A stretch of DNA of 64,000 nt, from positions 1-64,000 of the forward strand of contig CACVQR010000007.1 in the NCBI GenBank assembly GCA_902756345.1, given 5' to 3'. Below, one piece after another: positions 15,558 to 24,276 of this stretch; within the stretch, counting starts at the first letter, position 1, and every line of letters starts with the position of its first letter. The notes below the pieces were generated by a model. It was not told the DNA's origin. It searched no databases and saw only the letters and a program-made list of their open reading frames with translations. Source of the DNA: Fibrobacter succinogenes. GTDB lineage: Bacteria; Fibrobacterota; Fibrobacteria; Fibrobacterales; Fibrobacteraceae. The position numbers and the translations under genes are program-made.

Positions 15558-16727
15558 GTACGCGCCTTCGCCCTTGAACACGACCTTGAAGGTCTTGAGG
15601 ATAAGCGAGACATCATCGCTCAGCTTGCCATTGCGCTTGATGTAGTCGTTGTCGAGGCGCATCTGGCCTTCGAAGCTGATGTTGCTGCGACCGCTGACCT
15701 GCCAAATGCAGGTGAGACCTGGCGTTACGGACAGACGCATGCGGTGCCAGGGCTCGTATTCCGCCACTTCGGACGGAATCGGCGGACGCGGACCCACAAT
15801 GGACATGTCGCCCTTGATGATATTGAAAAACTGCGGGAGTTCGTCGAGGCTGAACTTGCGGAGCACGTGACCGAACGGATAGATGCGCGGGTCGTTCTTC
15901 ATCTTGAACGTCTTGCCGCCCGTTTCGTTCTGGGCCATGAGTTCCTTTTTGCGTTCTTCGGCGTCCACGTACATGCTGCGGAACTTGTACATGGTAAAGA
16001 GCTTGCCGTTCTTGCCTACGCGGGTCTGCTTGAAGATGACAGGTCCCTTCGGGTCGCTGATCTTGACTGCGGCCGCGCAGAAAAGCAGTAGCGGGGAACA
16101 AAGTACAATCGCGATGCTGGTGCAGGTCACGTCGACAATGCGCTTGACCATGTGGCGGTAGCGAATGGTGTGCGGGTGTTCCCAGATGTGGTCAAGGTTC
16201 AGGCGGCTAAGCGAGAAGAATCGACCGTTAGCGCTGTTGAAGTCCTTGATTTTATCTTCGAGTTCCAGGTTGTCTTTTTCCTGGTATCCGGTATAGATAT
16301 AGGCTTCAAAGATGGGCTTCTTGGGGTTGATGCGCAACGTCTGGATAAGGCCTGCGTCGTTCAGCTTGTGCAGAATCTCCTTGCGGATCGATTCCAGCAC
16401 CGAGAGGTCGGAATTCAGCAAGATGATGCCGAGACCGCTACCGTCGGAAAGGTAGCCCAAGACATCGATAAAGCGCAGGTGCGAAAACATGGTCAAAATG
16501 CTGATTCGCCAGGTGTTTTCGACGGTCTTGTTCGGGCTACCCCAACCGAAGAAGTCGTACTGGTGCGAATACATCTTGATGTACAGGAACGGCTTGCGGG
16601 TGCGGTTCGCACGCATGAATTCTTCGTTCAAGCGCGTTCTGAAGAGCTTTGCCGGGTAGACAATGTTCTTCAGTTTCTGCTCGTCGAGAATTGAGCCAAT
16701 TGCCGGGTTAACGGATTCCTGTTCCAT
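15555..16727 (-). CDS. Sugar transferase with GGDEF-like N-terminal region
   Basis: The C-terminal half is a bacterial sugar transferase (polyprenyl-phosphate glycosyl-1-phosphate transferase, WcaJ/WbaP catalytic type) that starts surface-polysaccharide synthesis on undecaprenyl phosphate. Visible are one membrane helix (about 200-225), GPVIFKQTRVGKNGKLFTMYKFRSM, LRKFSLDELPQFFNIIKGDMSIVGPRPP and GLTCIWQVSGRSNISFE. The first ~190 residues are not the usual four-helix membrane part. They contain FMRANRTRKPFLYIKMY and GYLSDGSGLGIILLNSD, which resemble the fold of a degenerate GGDEF domain without its catalytic motif. That would make it a possible regulatory module. The gene is 390 aa and lies between two heptamer arrays. 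Confidence 0.85.
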   Translation of the reverse strand: MEQESVNPAIGSILDEQKLKNIVYPAKLFRTRLNEEFMRANRTRKPFLYIKMYSHQYDFFGWGSPNKTVENTWRISILTMFSHLRFIDVLGYLSDGSGLGIILLNSDLSVLESIRKEILHKLNDAGLIQTLRINPKKPIFEAYIYTGYQEKDNLELEDKIKDFNSANGRFFSLSRLNLDHIWEHPHTIRYRHMVKRIVDVTCTSIAIVLCSPLLLFCAAAVKISDPKGPVIFKQTRVGKNGKLFTMYKFRSMYVDAEERKKELMAQNETGGKTFKMKNDPRIYPFGHVLRKFSLDELPQFFNIIKGDMSIVGPRPPIPSEVAEYEPWHRMRLSVTPGLTCIWQVSGRSNISFEGQMRLDNDYIKRNGKLSDDVSLILKTFKVVFKGEGAY

Positions 16728-16746
16728 AATGAGAAATGTAGAAAAA

Positions 16747-16846
16747 AGTGGTCAGTAAATAGTGGCTAGTAAACAGGATTGCAAATGAGAAAAGCTTCAT
16801 TTTGCCCCTAACCCCTAACCCCTAACCACTAACTACTAATCATTAA
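16747..16846. repeat. Inverted heptanucleotide arrays around a hairpin
   Basis: Right arm: three CCCCTAA units, then CCACTAA, CTACTAA and TCATTAA at 16805-16846. Left arm: four seven-base units (AGTGGTC, AGTAAAT, AGTGGCT, AGTAAAC) at 16747-16774, whose complement resembles the right-arm unit. The centre GCAAATGA...TCATTTTGC (16781-16805) is a hairpin. The element fills the divergent spacer between the sugar-transferase gene and hom. Confidence 0.75.
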
Positions 16847-16889
16847 TTTCTATCTTTACGCCCGTAAAAATTTAAAATGGAGACGCCTT

Positions 16890-18179
16890 ATGTTGCGTAT
16901 TGGTCTTATTGGTACTGGAACCGTTGGTGGCGGTGTTATCCAGATTCTGGAACAGAAGATTGCCGAGTACAAGGAAAAGCTCGGTGTCGAACTCGAACTC
17001 GCCTGCATCTGCGCGAAGTCCGAAGAAGAAGTTGCCCCGTACAAGGCGAAGGGCTACAAGGTTTCGACCAATGCCGACGAAATGATCGCCGGTAACGACA
17101 TCGACGTGCTCGTGGAACTCGCCGGTGGCTACAACATGCCGCGCAAGTGGATCCTCGCTGCCCTCGAAAGCGGCAAGCATGTGGTGACCGCGAACAAGGC
17201 CCTTCTGGCCAAGTACGGTCATGAAATTTTCCCGCTTGCAGCCAAGAACGGCCTGCATGTGCTGTTCGAAGCAGCCGTGGGCGGTGGCATTCCCATTATC
17301 CGTAGCCTGCAGGAAGGCCTGCTCGGCTCTACGGTGGAACACCTGAGCTGCATTATCAACGGTACTTGTAACTACATCTTGAGCCGCATGGCCGACGAAG
17401 GCCTCGACTTCGATGTGGTCCTGAAGGATGCCCAGAAGCTCGGCTTTGCCGAAGCTGACCCGACTTTCGATATCGAAGGTATCGACTCCGCCCACAAGAC
17501 GGCTTTGCTCGCTAGCCTCTGCAGCGGCAAGCGCGTGGACTTCGAAAAGATTCACGTGACCGGTATCTCCAAAATTACCGCCCAGGATATCGCATTCGCC
17601 AAGGAAATCGGCTGCTGCGTGAAACTCCTTGGCATTTACCACCGCGACGGCGACCGTGTGGACGCCCGTGTGCATCCGTGCTTTGTCTCGAACGACAACC
17701 TGCTTTCGAACGTGAACGGCGTGATCAATGCCGTGTACCTGAAGTGCGACAATCTGGGCGAAACGGTTCAGACCGGTGCCGGTGCAGGCCGCTTGCCGAC
17801 CGCTTCTGCCGTGGTGGCCGACCTCGTGTCCTTGGCTCGCTCCGTGGACCAGGGCAGCCGCAAGGCGCTCCCCATGGGCTGGTTCAACGTCGACAATTCC
17901 GCGACGCTCGTGCCGATTTCGGAAACGACTTCTCGCTACTATCTGCGCTTCACCTCTCGTGACGCTTGCGGTGTGCTTGCCAAGATTACGAGCATCCTGG
18001 CCGAAAACAAGATTTCCATCGAAACCATTATCCAGAAGAACGTGAAGGATCCGGGTAAGGTTTCTATTGTGGTAATCACCGAAAAAACGCAGGATTGCAA
18101 GACCTCGAAGGCTGTCGACGCTATCGACGCCCTGCCTGAAATCGTGGAAAAGAGCCAGGTGATTCGTTTCCTTGCCTAA
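16890..18179 (+). CDS. hom: Homoserine dehydrogenase
   Basis: Reduces aspartate semialdehyde to homoserine, the branch to threonine and methionine. The 429-aa protein has the NAD(P) motif GLIGTGTVGGG (residues 5-15), the catalytic region VVTANKALLAKYG and FEAAVGGGIPIIRSL, the substrate box GTCNYILSRM with GFAEADPTFDIEGIDSAHK, and a C-terminal ACT domain (from about 350, YYLRFTSRDACGVLAKITSIL) for feedback control, probably by threonine. It is not fused to aspartokinase. GGAG precedes the ATG. It sits between two sugar-transferase genes but is metabolically unrelated to them. Confidence 0.96.
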   Translation: MLRIGLIGTGTVGGGVIQILEQKIAEYKEKLGVELELACICAKSEEEVAPYKAKGYKVSTNADEMIAGNDIDVLVELAGGYNMPRKWILAALESGKHVVTANKALLAKYGHEIFPLAAKNGLHVLFEAAVGGGIPIIRSLQEGLLGSTVEHLSCIINGTCNYILSRMADEGLDFDVVLKDAQKLGFAEADPTFDIEGIDSAHKTALLASLCSGKRVDFEKIHVTGISKITAQDIAFAKEIGCCVKLLGIYHRDGDRVDARVHPCFVSNDNLLSNVNGVINAVYLKCDNLGETVQTGAGAGRLPTASAVVADLVSLARSVDQGSRKALPMGWFNVDNSATLVPISETTSRYYLRFTSRDACGVLAKITSILAENKISIETIIQKNVKDPGKVSIVVITEKTQDCKTSKAVDAIDALPEIVEKSQVIRFLA

Positions 18180-18234
18180 AAACGGCAGTAAACGGAAAAT
18201 CTGGAATCCTGTAATTTGGTAATTTAGGGCTGTT

Positions 18235-19686
18235 ATGATTCGCGCCGCTACATTGGAACGCATTCTCGTTGTCCTTTCGGACTTCGTGGCGTTGTCGATT
18301 TGCTTTGTACTCGCCTTCTGGGTGCAGTTCCACAGTGGTTGGATTGCCGATAAATTTGACCCGAGCAAGTCGTTAGCCGACTATGCCCACATGGGCCTCG
18401 TGCTCAATGTGGGCTGGCTTGTGCTGTTTACTTGCGCCGGGCTTTACCGTTCATGGCTGTTGATGTCGCGTACGCACCAGGTTTTGCGCGTGTTGCGTGC
18501 GGTGCTCATTGGCATCGTGCTTGTAATCGCAGTCCTGTTCGGCGCTGAATTTATCGGTAAGGTCATGGTGAACGAACCGCTCAACCAAGGTTACCTGTAC
18601 GGTTCTCGATTCCCCTGGATTTTTATTTATGGCGGCTTTGCGCTGTTCCTGGTGATTCTCTTCAGAATGCTCATTTACCGCTGTCTGCGTAGGCTCTTGA
18701 GCCTTGGCTTTGGTGCGAACAACATTCTTGTCTTGGGTGCGACCGAGGCGGGCCGAAAGATTGCCGAAGCGCTTGCGAAAACTCCCGAACGCGGCCAGCG
18801 TGTGGTGGGCTTTGTGGATGAACGTTTCCAGGTCATGGAACATGAATTTGCGAATGTTCCGGTGCTTGGAAAATATGCAGACCTAGCTTCGCTCATTAAG
18901 AAGTACAAGGTAACGGGCATTATTATTGCGCACGAAAGTTCTTCTCCGCAAGAAATTATGCGCGTGCTTGTGTGGGTGTGCGACCAGCCGGTTCACATTT
19001 ACCTGGTGCCTGAACTCTACAGCGTGGTGCATGGACAGTTCAAGGCGAACCTGGTTTATGGTTTTGAATTGCAGGAACTGTTTGCGTTTACCATGCCTTT
19101 GTGGCAGGTGCGCGTGAAGCGTGTGATTGATATTCTGTTTGGCGCATTCCTCGGAATAATTTCGTTCCCGGTATGCGTACTCGCCGCCATTGCAATCAAG
19201 CTCGAAGATCGTGGTCCGGTGTTCTATTCGCAGGAACGCATTGGCCTGTACGGCAAGCCCTTTACGGTCTACAAGTTCCGTACCATGCGTACCGATGCTG
19301 AAAAGTTTGGCGCCCAGTGGGCCACCAAGGACGACCCCCGCATAACCAAGGTGGGCAAGTTCTTGCGCAAGACCCGTATCGATGAACTTCCGCAGATTTT
19401 GTGTGTGCTTAAAGGTGACATGAGCATGGTGGGCCCGCGCCCGGAACGTGCCGTGTTTATTGCCAAGCTCCGTGAAGAAATCCCGTTCTATATTAGCCGC
19501 CTGAAAATGAAACCTGGCCTGACCGGTTGGGCTCAGGTGTGCCACCATTACGATACCAGCACCGAAGACGTGAAAATCAAGTTGCAGTACGACATGTACT
19601 ACTTTGAAAACATGAGCTTGTTGCTTGATTTCCAGATTCTGATGCGCACAGTGTATGTGGTGCTGACTGGAAAAGGAGCACAATAG
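18235..19686 (+). CDS. Polyprenyl-phosphate glycosylphosphotransferase (exopolysaccharide initiation)
   Basis: A 483-aa membrane enzyme of the WbaP/WcaJ class that loads the first sugar phosphate on undecaprenyl phosphate. The N-terminal part has four membrane helices (about 10-30, 45-65, 88-108, 122-145). Then comes a nucleotide-binding-like fold (NILVLGATEAGRKIAEAL), a fifth membrane hairpin helix (about 302-325), and the catalytic domain with GPVFYSQERIGLYGKPFTVYKFRTMRTD, RKTRIDELPQILCVLKGDMSMVGPRPER and LTGWAQVCHHYDTS. It shares the catalytic domain with the gene at 15555-16727 but has the full membrane part. It starts 55 bases after hom and may be transcribed with it. A heptamer palindrome follows. 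Confidence 0.92.
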   Translation: MIRAATLERILVVLSDFVALSICFVLAFWVQFHSGWIADKFDPSKSLADYAHMGLVLNVGWLVLFTCAGLYRSWLLMSRTHQVLRVLRAVLIGIVLVIAVLFGAEFIGKVMVNEPLNQGYLYGSRFPWIFIYGGFALFLVILFRMLIYRCLRRLLSLGFGANNILVLGATEAGRKIAEALAKTPERGQRVVGFVDERFQVMEHEFANVPVLGKYADLASLIKKYKVTGIIIAHESSSPQEIMRVLVWVCDQPVHIYLVPELYSVVHGQFKANLVYGFELQELFAFTMPLWQVRVKRVIDILFGAFLGIISFPVCVLAAIAIKLEDRGPVFYSQERIGLYGKPFTVYKFRTMRTDAEKFGAQWATKDDPRITKVGKFLRKTRIDELPQILCVLKGDMSMVGPRPERAVFIAKLREEIPFYISRLKMKPGLTGWAQVCHHYDTSTEDVKIKLQYDMYYFENMSLLLDFQILMRTVYVVLTGKGAQ

Positions 19687-19758
19687 AAATGTGAAATGAC
19701 GAATGTGGAATGACTGATGAAATATTTCATTTCACATTACACATCTCACATTACACAT
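19687..19758. repeat. Palindrome made of ten heptanucleotide units
   Basis: Five ATGTGAN-like units on the left (19689-19723) are followed at once by five NTCACAT-like units on the right (19724-19758). The two 35-base arms can pair imperfectly, with ATGAAAT/ATTTCAT at the tip. It lies three bases after the sugar-transferase stop and 21 bases before nadC. The unit is the one in the array at 15481-15557. Confidence 0.8.
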
Positions 19759-19779
19759 TTTAACAAAAGGTACTAAGTT

Positions 19780-20643
19780 ATGTACGGTGACAATTCGACT
19801 CCGATTTTTCCGACCGAAGATGCTTTGACCATGATCCGTCTGGCTTTGGCCGAAGACGTGCGCACGGGTGACGTGACCAGTGAATGGACGATTCCTGCCG
19901 ACCAGAAGCAGCATGCGCGCCTGATTGCAAAAGAAGATGGCGTGCTCGCAGGCCTTCCGGTGATTGAACTTGTGTTCCAGGAACTCAAGGCGAACGTGAA
20001 GGTGACGCTCCACAAGAAAGACGGCGATGTCGTTAAAAAGGGTGACCTGATTGCCGAAATGGACGGCACGACGCACGAACTCCTGACGGGCGAACGCACG
20101 CTTTTGAATTTTATTCAGCAACTTTCCGGCGTGGCAACCGTTGCGCATACCTTCCAGGAAGCCTTGAAGGCGGGGAAGACCAAGGTTCTCGATACGCGCA
20201 AGACGGTTCCCGGTTTCCGCACTCTGCAGAAGTACGCCGTTCGCGTGGGTGGCGGTTCTAACCACCGCATGGGTCTTTTTGACATGGTGCTGGTGAAGGA
20301 TAACCACATTGCGGCAGCCGGTGGCGTTCTCGAAGCGCTTGAAGTGGTGAAGAAGAACAACAAGCAGGGCCTGATGGTGGAAATGGAAGTCGAAAACTTC
20401 GACCAGCTGCGAGCGCTCCTGAACAAGGGAGTCGACGTCATCATGCTTGACAACATGAGTAACGAGATGATGGCGGAGGCCTTGAAGATTATCAAGGAAA
20501 GCGGCGACAAGTGCCTGGTGGAAGGCTCCGGCAACATGACGCTTGAACGCGCGAAGGAAATCGCGACACTCGGCCTCGACTATATTTCGGTCGGCGCTCT
20601 TACACATAGTGTAAAGGCCCTTGACATTTCCATGAGAATATAA
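19780..20643 (+). CDS. nadC: Nicotinate-nucleotide pyrophosphorylase (carboxylating)
   Basis: Quinolinate phosphoribosyltransferase: converts quinolinate and PRPP to nicotinate mononucleotide in NAD synthesis. The 287-aa frame has EDVRTGDVTSEW near the start, ERTLLNFIQQLSGVAT, the signature DTRKTVPGFRTLQKYAVRVGG, NHRMGLFDMVLVKDNHI, and the barrel end VDVIMLDNMS, EGSGNMTLE and GLDYISVGALTHSVKALDISM. Length and motifs are complete. nadA and nadB are not in this window. The ATG is preceded by AAAAGGTACTAAGTT. Confidence 0.96.
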   Translation: MYGDNSTPIFPTEDALTMIRLALAEDVRTGDVTSEWTIPADQKQHARLIAKEDGVLAGLPVIELVFQELKANVKVTLHKKDGDVVKKGDLIAEMDGTTHELLTGERTLLNFIQQLSGVATVAHTFQEALKAGKTKVLDTRKTVPGFRTLQKYAVRVGGGSNHRMGLFDMVLVKDNHIAAAGGVLEALEVVKKNNKQGLMVEMEVENFDQLRALLNKGVDVIMLDNMSNEMMAEALKIIKESGDKCLVEGSGNMTLERAKEIATLGLDYISVGALTHSVKALDISMRI

Positions 20644-20716
20644 GACCGTTCGCGCCCAAGGCCCAAAAGGGGAGTCTAGACTCCTTTTAGACTGCAAAAA
20701 AATACATCTTTCTTAT

Positions 20717-20752
20717 AAGGGTATTGAAATCTTTACAATGCCCTTTGATTTT
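20717..20752 (+). terminator. Intrinsic terminator after nadC
   Basis: AAGGGTATTG (20717-20726) pairs with CAATGCCCTT (20736-20745), with one G-U pair, and TGATTTTTC follows. A second palindrome, GGAGTC-TA-GACTCC with TTTT, lies just upstream at 20671-20688. Confidence 0.6.
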
Positions 20753-20791
20753 TCTATCTTGCGCGCTGAAATTTGTTATTGGTGTTCAAAC

Positions 20792-20831
20792 GTCATTGCG
20801 AGGAGTCGAAGGCGACGAAGCAATCCACGTA
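20792..20831. repeat. REP-like element (GTCATTGCGAG...GCAATCC)
   Basis: An extragenic palindrome of the widespread GTCATTGCGAG...CGAAGCAATCC type lies directly in front of the ribosome site of the malic enzyme gene, so it should be part of the mRNA leader unless the promoter lies within it. Confidence 0.6.
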
Positions 20832-20854
20832 AGATTTGCCAAAAGGAGAAAAGA

Positions 20855-23176
20855 ATGAGCAAGGACTTAAAGGAAAAAGCTCTCGAATACCATTCCATGG
20901 GCAAGCCCGGCAAGATTGAAATCGTGCCGACCAAGCCGCATAGCACGCAGACCGACCTGGGTCTTGCGTACACTCCGGGTGTAGCTGTTCCTTGCTTGGA
21001 AATTGAAAAGGATAACAACCTCGCTTACGAATACACGGGTAAGGGTAACTTGGTTGCCGTGATCAGTAACGGTACGGCTGTGCTCGGCCTCGGCGATATT
21101 GGTGCGCTCGCCGGTAAGCCGGTGATGGAAGGCAAGGCTCTCCTCTTCAAGATTTATGCCGGTATCGATGTGTTCGACATCGAAATCAATGAAAAGGACC
21201 CGAAGAAGTTTATCGAAATCGTGAAGGGGATTGCCCCGACATTCGGCGGTATCAACCTCGAAGACATCAAGGCTCCAGAATGTTTTGAAATCGAAGACAC
21301 CCTGAAGGCCGAACTCGATATTCCCGTGATGCACGACGACCAGCATGGTACGGCTATCATTTCTTCTGCAGGCCTTTTGAACGCTATCGAAGTTGCAGGC
21401 AAGAGCATTCGCAACGTGAAGATGGTGGTGAACGGTGCGGGTGCAGCCGCTTGCGCCTGCACGCGACTCTACTTGTCGCTCGGTCTCAAGAAAGAGAACC
21501 TGGTGATGTGCGACAGTAAGGGCGTCATCCGCAAGGACCGCAAGGGCTTAACCGAAGCGAAGGCTTTCTTTGCGACCGACCGCACCGATATCGAAACGCT
21601 CGAAGATGCCATGAAGGGTGCCGACGTGTTCGTGGGTCTTTCCAAGGGCAACATCCTTACTCGCGAAATGGTCCGCAGCATGGCCGACCAGCCGATTGTT
21701 TTTGCACTTGCAAACCCGAACCCCGAAATCAGCTACGAAGAAGCCATGGCAAGCCGTGGTGACCTGATTTTTGCAACGGGCCGCAGCGACTATCCGAACC
21801 AGGTGAACAACGTGATCGGTTTCCCGTACATTTTCCGCGGGGCCCTCGACGTTCGCGCTACCTGCATCAACGAACACATGAAGCACGCTGCCGTGCGCGC
21901 CATTGCAGCCCTTGCCCACAAGCCGGTTCCGGATGTGGTGAACATCGCCTACAACGCCCAGCGCTTTACCTTCGGTAAGGAATACTTGATTCCGAAGCCC
22001 TTGGATCCGCGCCTCTTGACCGACGTGTCTATTGCCGTGGCGAAGGCCGCTATCGAAAGTGGCGTGGCCCGCAAGCCGATTACCGATTGGGACGCTTATT
22101 ACGACCGTCTGCGTGACATGATGGGTTACGACAACAAGCTCATCCGTCAGTTCAGCGATACCGCCCGCAGCAACCCCAAGCGCGTGGTGTTTGCCGAAAG
22201 CAATCTCAACATGCTCAAGGCCGCCGTGCAGGCGAAGGTTGAAGGCGTTGCACACCCGATTCTTTTGGGCAACCCCGACCGCATCCAGATTATCGCCCAG
22301 CGCGAACAGCTGGACCTCACGGGCATCAAGATTGTGAACCCGCGTTCTCCGGAAGAATTTGAACGCCGCCGCAAGTATGCCGAAATCTACGCCGAAGAAA
22401 ACGGCCGTAACGGCGTGACGCTCGACGAAGCCCGCGACGACATGTTTGAACCGAACCACTTCGGTATGATGATGGTGAAGGTCGGCGATGCCGACGCCCT
22501 GATTTCTGGTGGCTATTCCAAGTACAGCGAAACGATTGAACTTGCCAAGGAAATCATCGGTATCCGCGAAGAATACAAGCACTTCGGTGCCATGCACATT
22601 TTGAGCACCCGCAAGGGAACGTTCTTCCTGGCCGATACGCTGGTGAACCGCGACCCCGATGCAGAAACGCTCGTGGATATCGTGAAACTCACGCACGACG
22701 CCGTACGCTTCTTTGCCCACGAACCGGTGATGGCCATGCTCAGCTACGCAAACTTCGGCAGCGACAAGGGTGCTCCGCGCGGAACGTCTAACACCGCCCG
22801 CGAAGCCGTGCGCATGATTCACGAACAGTTCCCGGATTACATGATTGACGGCGAAATGCAGGTGAACGTGGCGCTCGACAAGGACCTGCGCGATACCAAG
22901 TACCCCTTCAACAAGATCAAGGGCCAGACGGTCAATACGCTAATTTTCCCGTGCCTCTCTTCTGCAAATACCACTTGCAAGATGCTCCTCGAGATGGGCG
23001 TTGGCGAATCCATCGGCCCCGTGCAGATGGGCCTGAACAAGCCGGTGCACTTTACCGATACCGACGCCTCGGTGCACGATATCTTCAACCTGACGGTTGC
23101 CGCCGTAATCGACGCTATCGTTCAGGAAAAGAAGGACGAAGAAAAGAGCCGCAAGAAATACGACAAGATGTGGTAG
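20855..23176 (+). CDS. maeB: Malic enzyme fused to phosphotransacetylase-like domain
   Basis: MaeB-type protein of 773 aa that decarboxylates malate to pyruvate, usually with NADP. The malic enzyme part (about 1-430) has the Tyr loop [11 protein letters not shown], the metal site in [21 protein letters not shown], and the NAD(P) fold [16 protein letters not shown]. The C-terminal part (about 440-773) is a phosphate acetyl/butyryl transferase fold ([47 protein letters not shown]), which in MaeB proteins is a regulatory acetyl-CoA sensor rather than an active Pta. ATG 20855 has AAAGGAG seven bases upstream; a longer in-frame start at 20738 is rejected because it would run through the REP element. 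In a succinate-forming organism it links the malate and pyruvate pools. Confidence 0.95.
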   Translation: MSKDLKEKALEYHSMGKPGKIEIVPTKPHSTQTDLGLAYTPGVAVPCLEIEKDNNLAYEYTGKGNLVAVISNGTAVLGLGDIGALAGKPVMEGKALLFKIYAGIDVFDIEINEKDPKKFIEIVKGIAPTFGGINLEDIKAPECFEIEDTLKAELDIPVMHDDQHGTAIISSAGLLNAIEVAGKSIRNVKMVVNGAGAAACACTRLYLSLGLKKENLVMCDSKGVIRKDRKGLTEAKAFFATDRTDIETLEDAMKGADVFVGLSKGNILTREMVRSMADQPIVFALANPNPEISYEEAMASRGDLIFATGRSDYPNQVNNVIGFPYIFRGALDVRATCINEHMKHAAVRAIAALAHKPVPDVVNIAYNAQRFTFGKEYLIPKPLDPRLLTDVSIAVAKAAIESGVARKPITDWDAYYDRLRDMMGYDNKLIRQFSDTARSNPKRVVFAESNLNMLKAAVQAKVEGVAHPILLGNPDRIQIIAQREQLDLTGIKIVNPRSPEEFERRRKYAEIYAEENGRNGVTLDEARDDMFEPNHFGMMMVKVGDADALISGGYSKYSETIELAKEIIGIREEYKHFGAMHILSTRKGTFFLADTLVNRDPDAETLVDIVKLTHDAVRFFAHEPVMAMLSYANFGSDKGAPRGTSNTAREAVRMIHEQFPDYMIDGEMQVNVALDKDLRDTKYPFNKIKGQTVNTLIFPCLSSANTTCKMLLEMGVGESIGPVQMGLNKPVHFTDTDASVHDIFNLTVAAVIDAIVQEKKDEEKSRKKYDKMW

Positions 23177-23183
23177 AATAAAT

Positions 23184-24176
23184 CTACTTCTTTTTACTCT
23201 TTTTGGGTTTCGTTTTTTTAGCCTTCGTTTTTACGGAGGCTTTTTTCTTTGTTGTAGATTTTTTGGAAGCCTTTTTCTTTCCCTTGACGTTTTTCGTCTG
23301 CTCGGCGGCTGGCTCGGGTTCAGCCGTTTCTTCAGAAGAAATTTCTGCAGGATTGGTTCCTGCAGAGGCTGCCGCCGGCTCGTTTTCTGCGGAAGCCGCC
23401 GCTGGCTGTGCCGTCTCTACAGGCTGCACAGGTTCTGCGGCTTTAGTAGAATCGACAACTTGTTCGGGGGCGGGGGCGACGCTATCTGCTATAGCGGACG
23501 TGTTTTCGCTATCATCGCTGCCATCGTCGAAAGGTTCTTCTTGTACAGCGGATTCGTCCCTCTTTTCGATTCGGTCGTGGGGGTTGTAAATTTTGTCACG
23601 AGTAATTTCGAAACCGATGGATAGGCGGGCGCCGAATTTGCCTGCCGAAATGCGAAAGTTTTGGTCGCTATGTTCGTAGGACTTGAGCACGGAGGCGTAT
23701 TCGTAGTTGACTTCGACGCCGATTCGGTAGGGGAGTATGACACCGAGGCCTCCGGCGACAAAGAAGTCGAAGGGGCGTTCCCACCAGTTGCCGTTAGCTG
23801 TGATGAGGGGGAGAACGCCTACACGGCCCACGGCATAAGGTGAAAAGAAGGCGTCGGTATTGATGCGGCCGAAAGCGAAGGTTCCCCATACGGGAATAGA
23901 GGCGGGGACAATCTTGGTGTGATCCTCTTTTAGCGGACTCTTGTAGCCTGCGCCGAAACCGTAACGGATGGGACTAAATTCGGCGGCGAAGTTCATTTCG
24001 AGTCCGGCAGAGAACTGCTTTTCGCTGTCCCAGTCCCTTTCGGATTTTACGCTTTTCTGGTGGGTGACGATAGATGCGTTGCTGGGAGCATAGCCGTTGA
24101 AAAAGGGCCTGAGCTCCATGGCCAAAACATTGCTGATTAGGCAAGAAATGCAAACGAGTATAAATTTCCTCAACAT
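23184..24176 (-). CDS. Probable outer-membrane protein with Ala/Glu and lysine-rich C-terminal tail
   Basis: Not recognised as a named family. The 330-aa protein has a signal peptide (MLRKFILVCISCLISNVLA). A region of alternating beta-strand character (about 20-195: FNGYAPSN, SAGLEMNFAAEFSPIRYGFGAGY, PFDFFVAGGLGVILPYRIGVEVNYEY, FGARLSIGFEITRD) fits a small outer-membrane barrel. An acidic then Ala/Pro/Glu-rich linker (about 205-295) follows, and the last ~33 residues are almost only Lys, Ser, Thr and Ala, like a histone H1 tail. ATG 24176 is preceded by ACGGGG; a TTG five codons upstream is less likely. It is convergent with maeB (7 bases apart) and divergent from the giant repeat protein gene. 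Confidence 0.7.
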   Translation of the reverse strand: MLRKFILVCISCLISNVLAMELRPFFNGYAPSNASIVTHQKSVKSERDWDSEKQFSAGLEMNFAAEFSPIRYGFGAGYKSPLKEDHTKIVPASIPVWGTFAFGRINTDAFFSPYAVGRVGVLPLITANGNWWERPFDFFVAGGLGVILPYRIGVEVNYEYASVLKSYEHSDQNFRISAGKFGARLSIGFEITRDKIYNPHDRIEKRDESAVQEEPFDDGSDDSENTSAIADSVAPAPEQVVDSTKAAEPVQPVETAQPAAASAENEPAAASAGTNPAEISSEETAEPEPAAEQTKNVKGKKKASKKSTTKKKASVKTKAKKTKPKKSKKK

Positions 24177-24276
24177 AACCCCGTGAATCAAGAAATTTGT
24201 AGCAAAATATAAAAAAATTTCTAAATTTTTTGTAGGGAAAGGCCCCTCTAAAAAAGATCATGTTAGGAGAACATTG

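Noticed and set aside
20738-20854. Upstream in-frame start for the malic enzyme
   Set aside because: The added 39 residues run through a REP-like element and lack family similarity. ATG 20855 has a clear ribosome site.
21548-22822. 424-codon open frame antisense to the malic enzyme gene
   Set aside because: A His/Val/Gly-rich shadow of conserved enzyme sequence.
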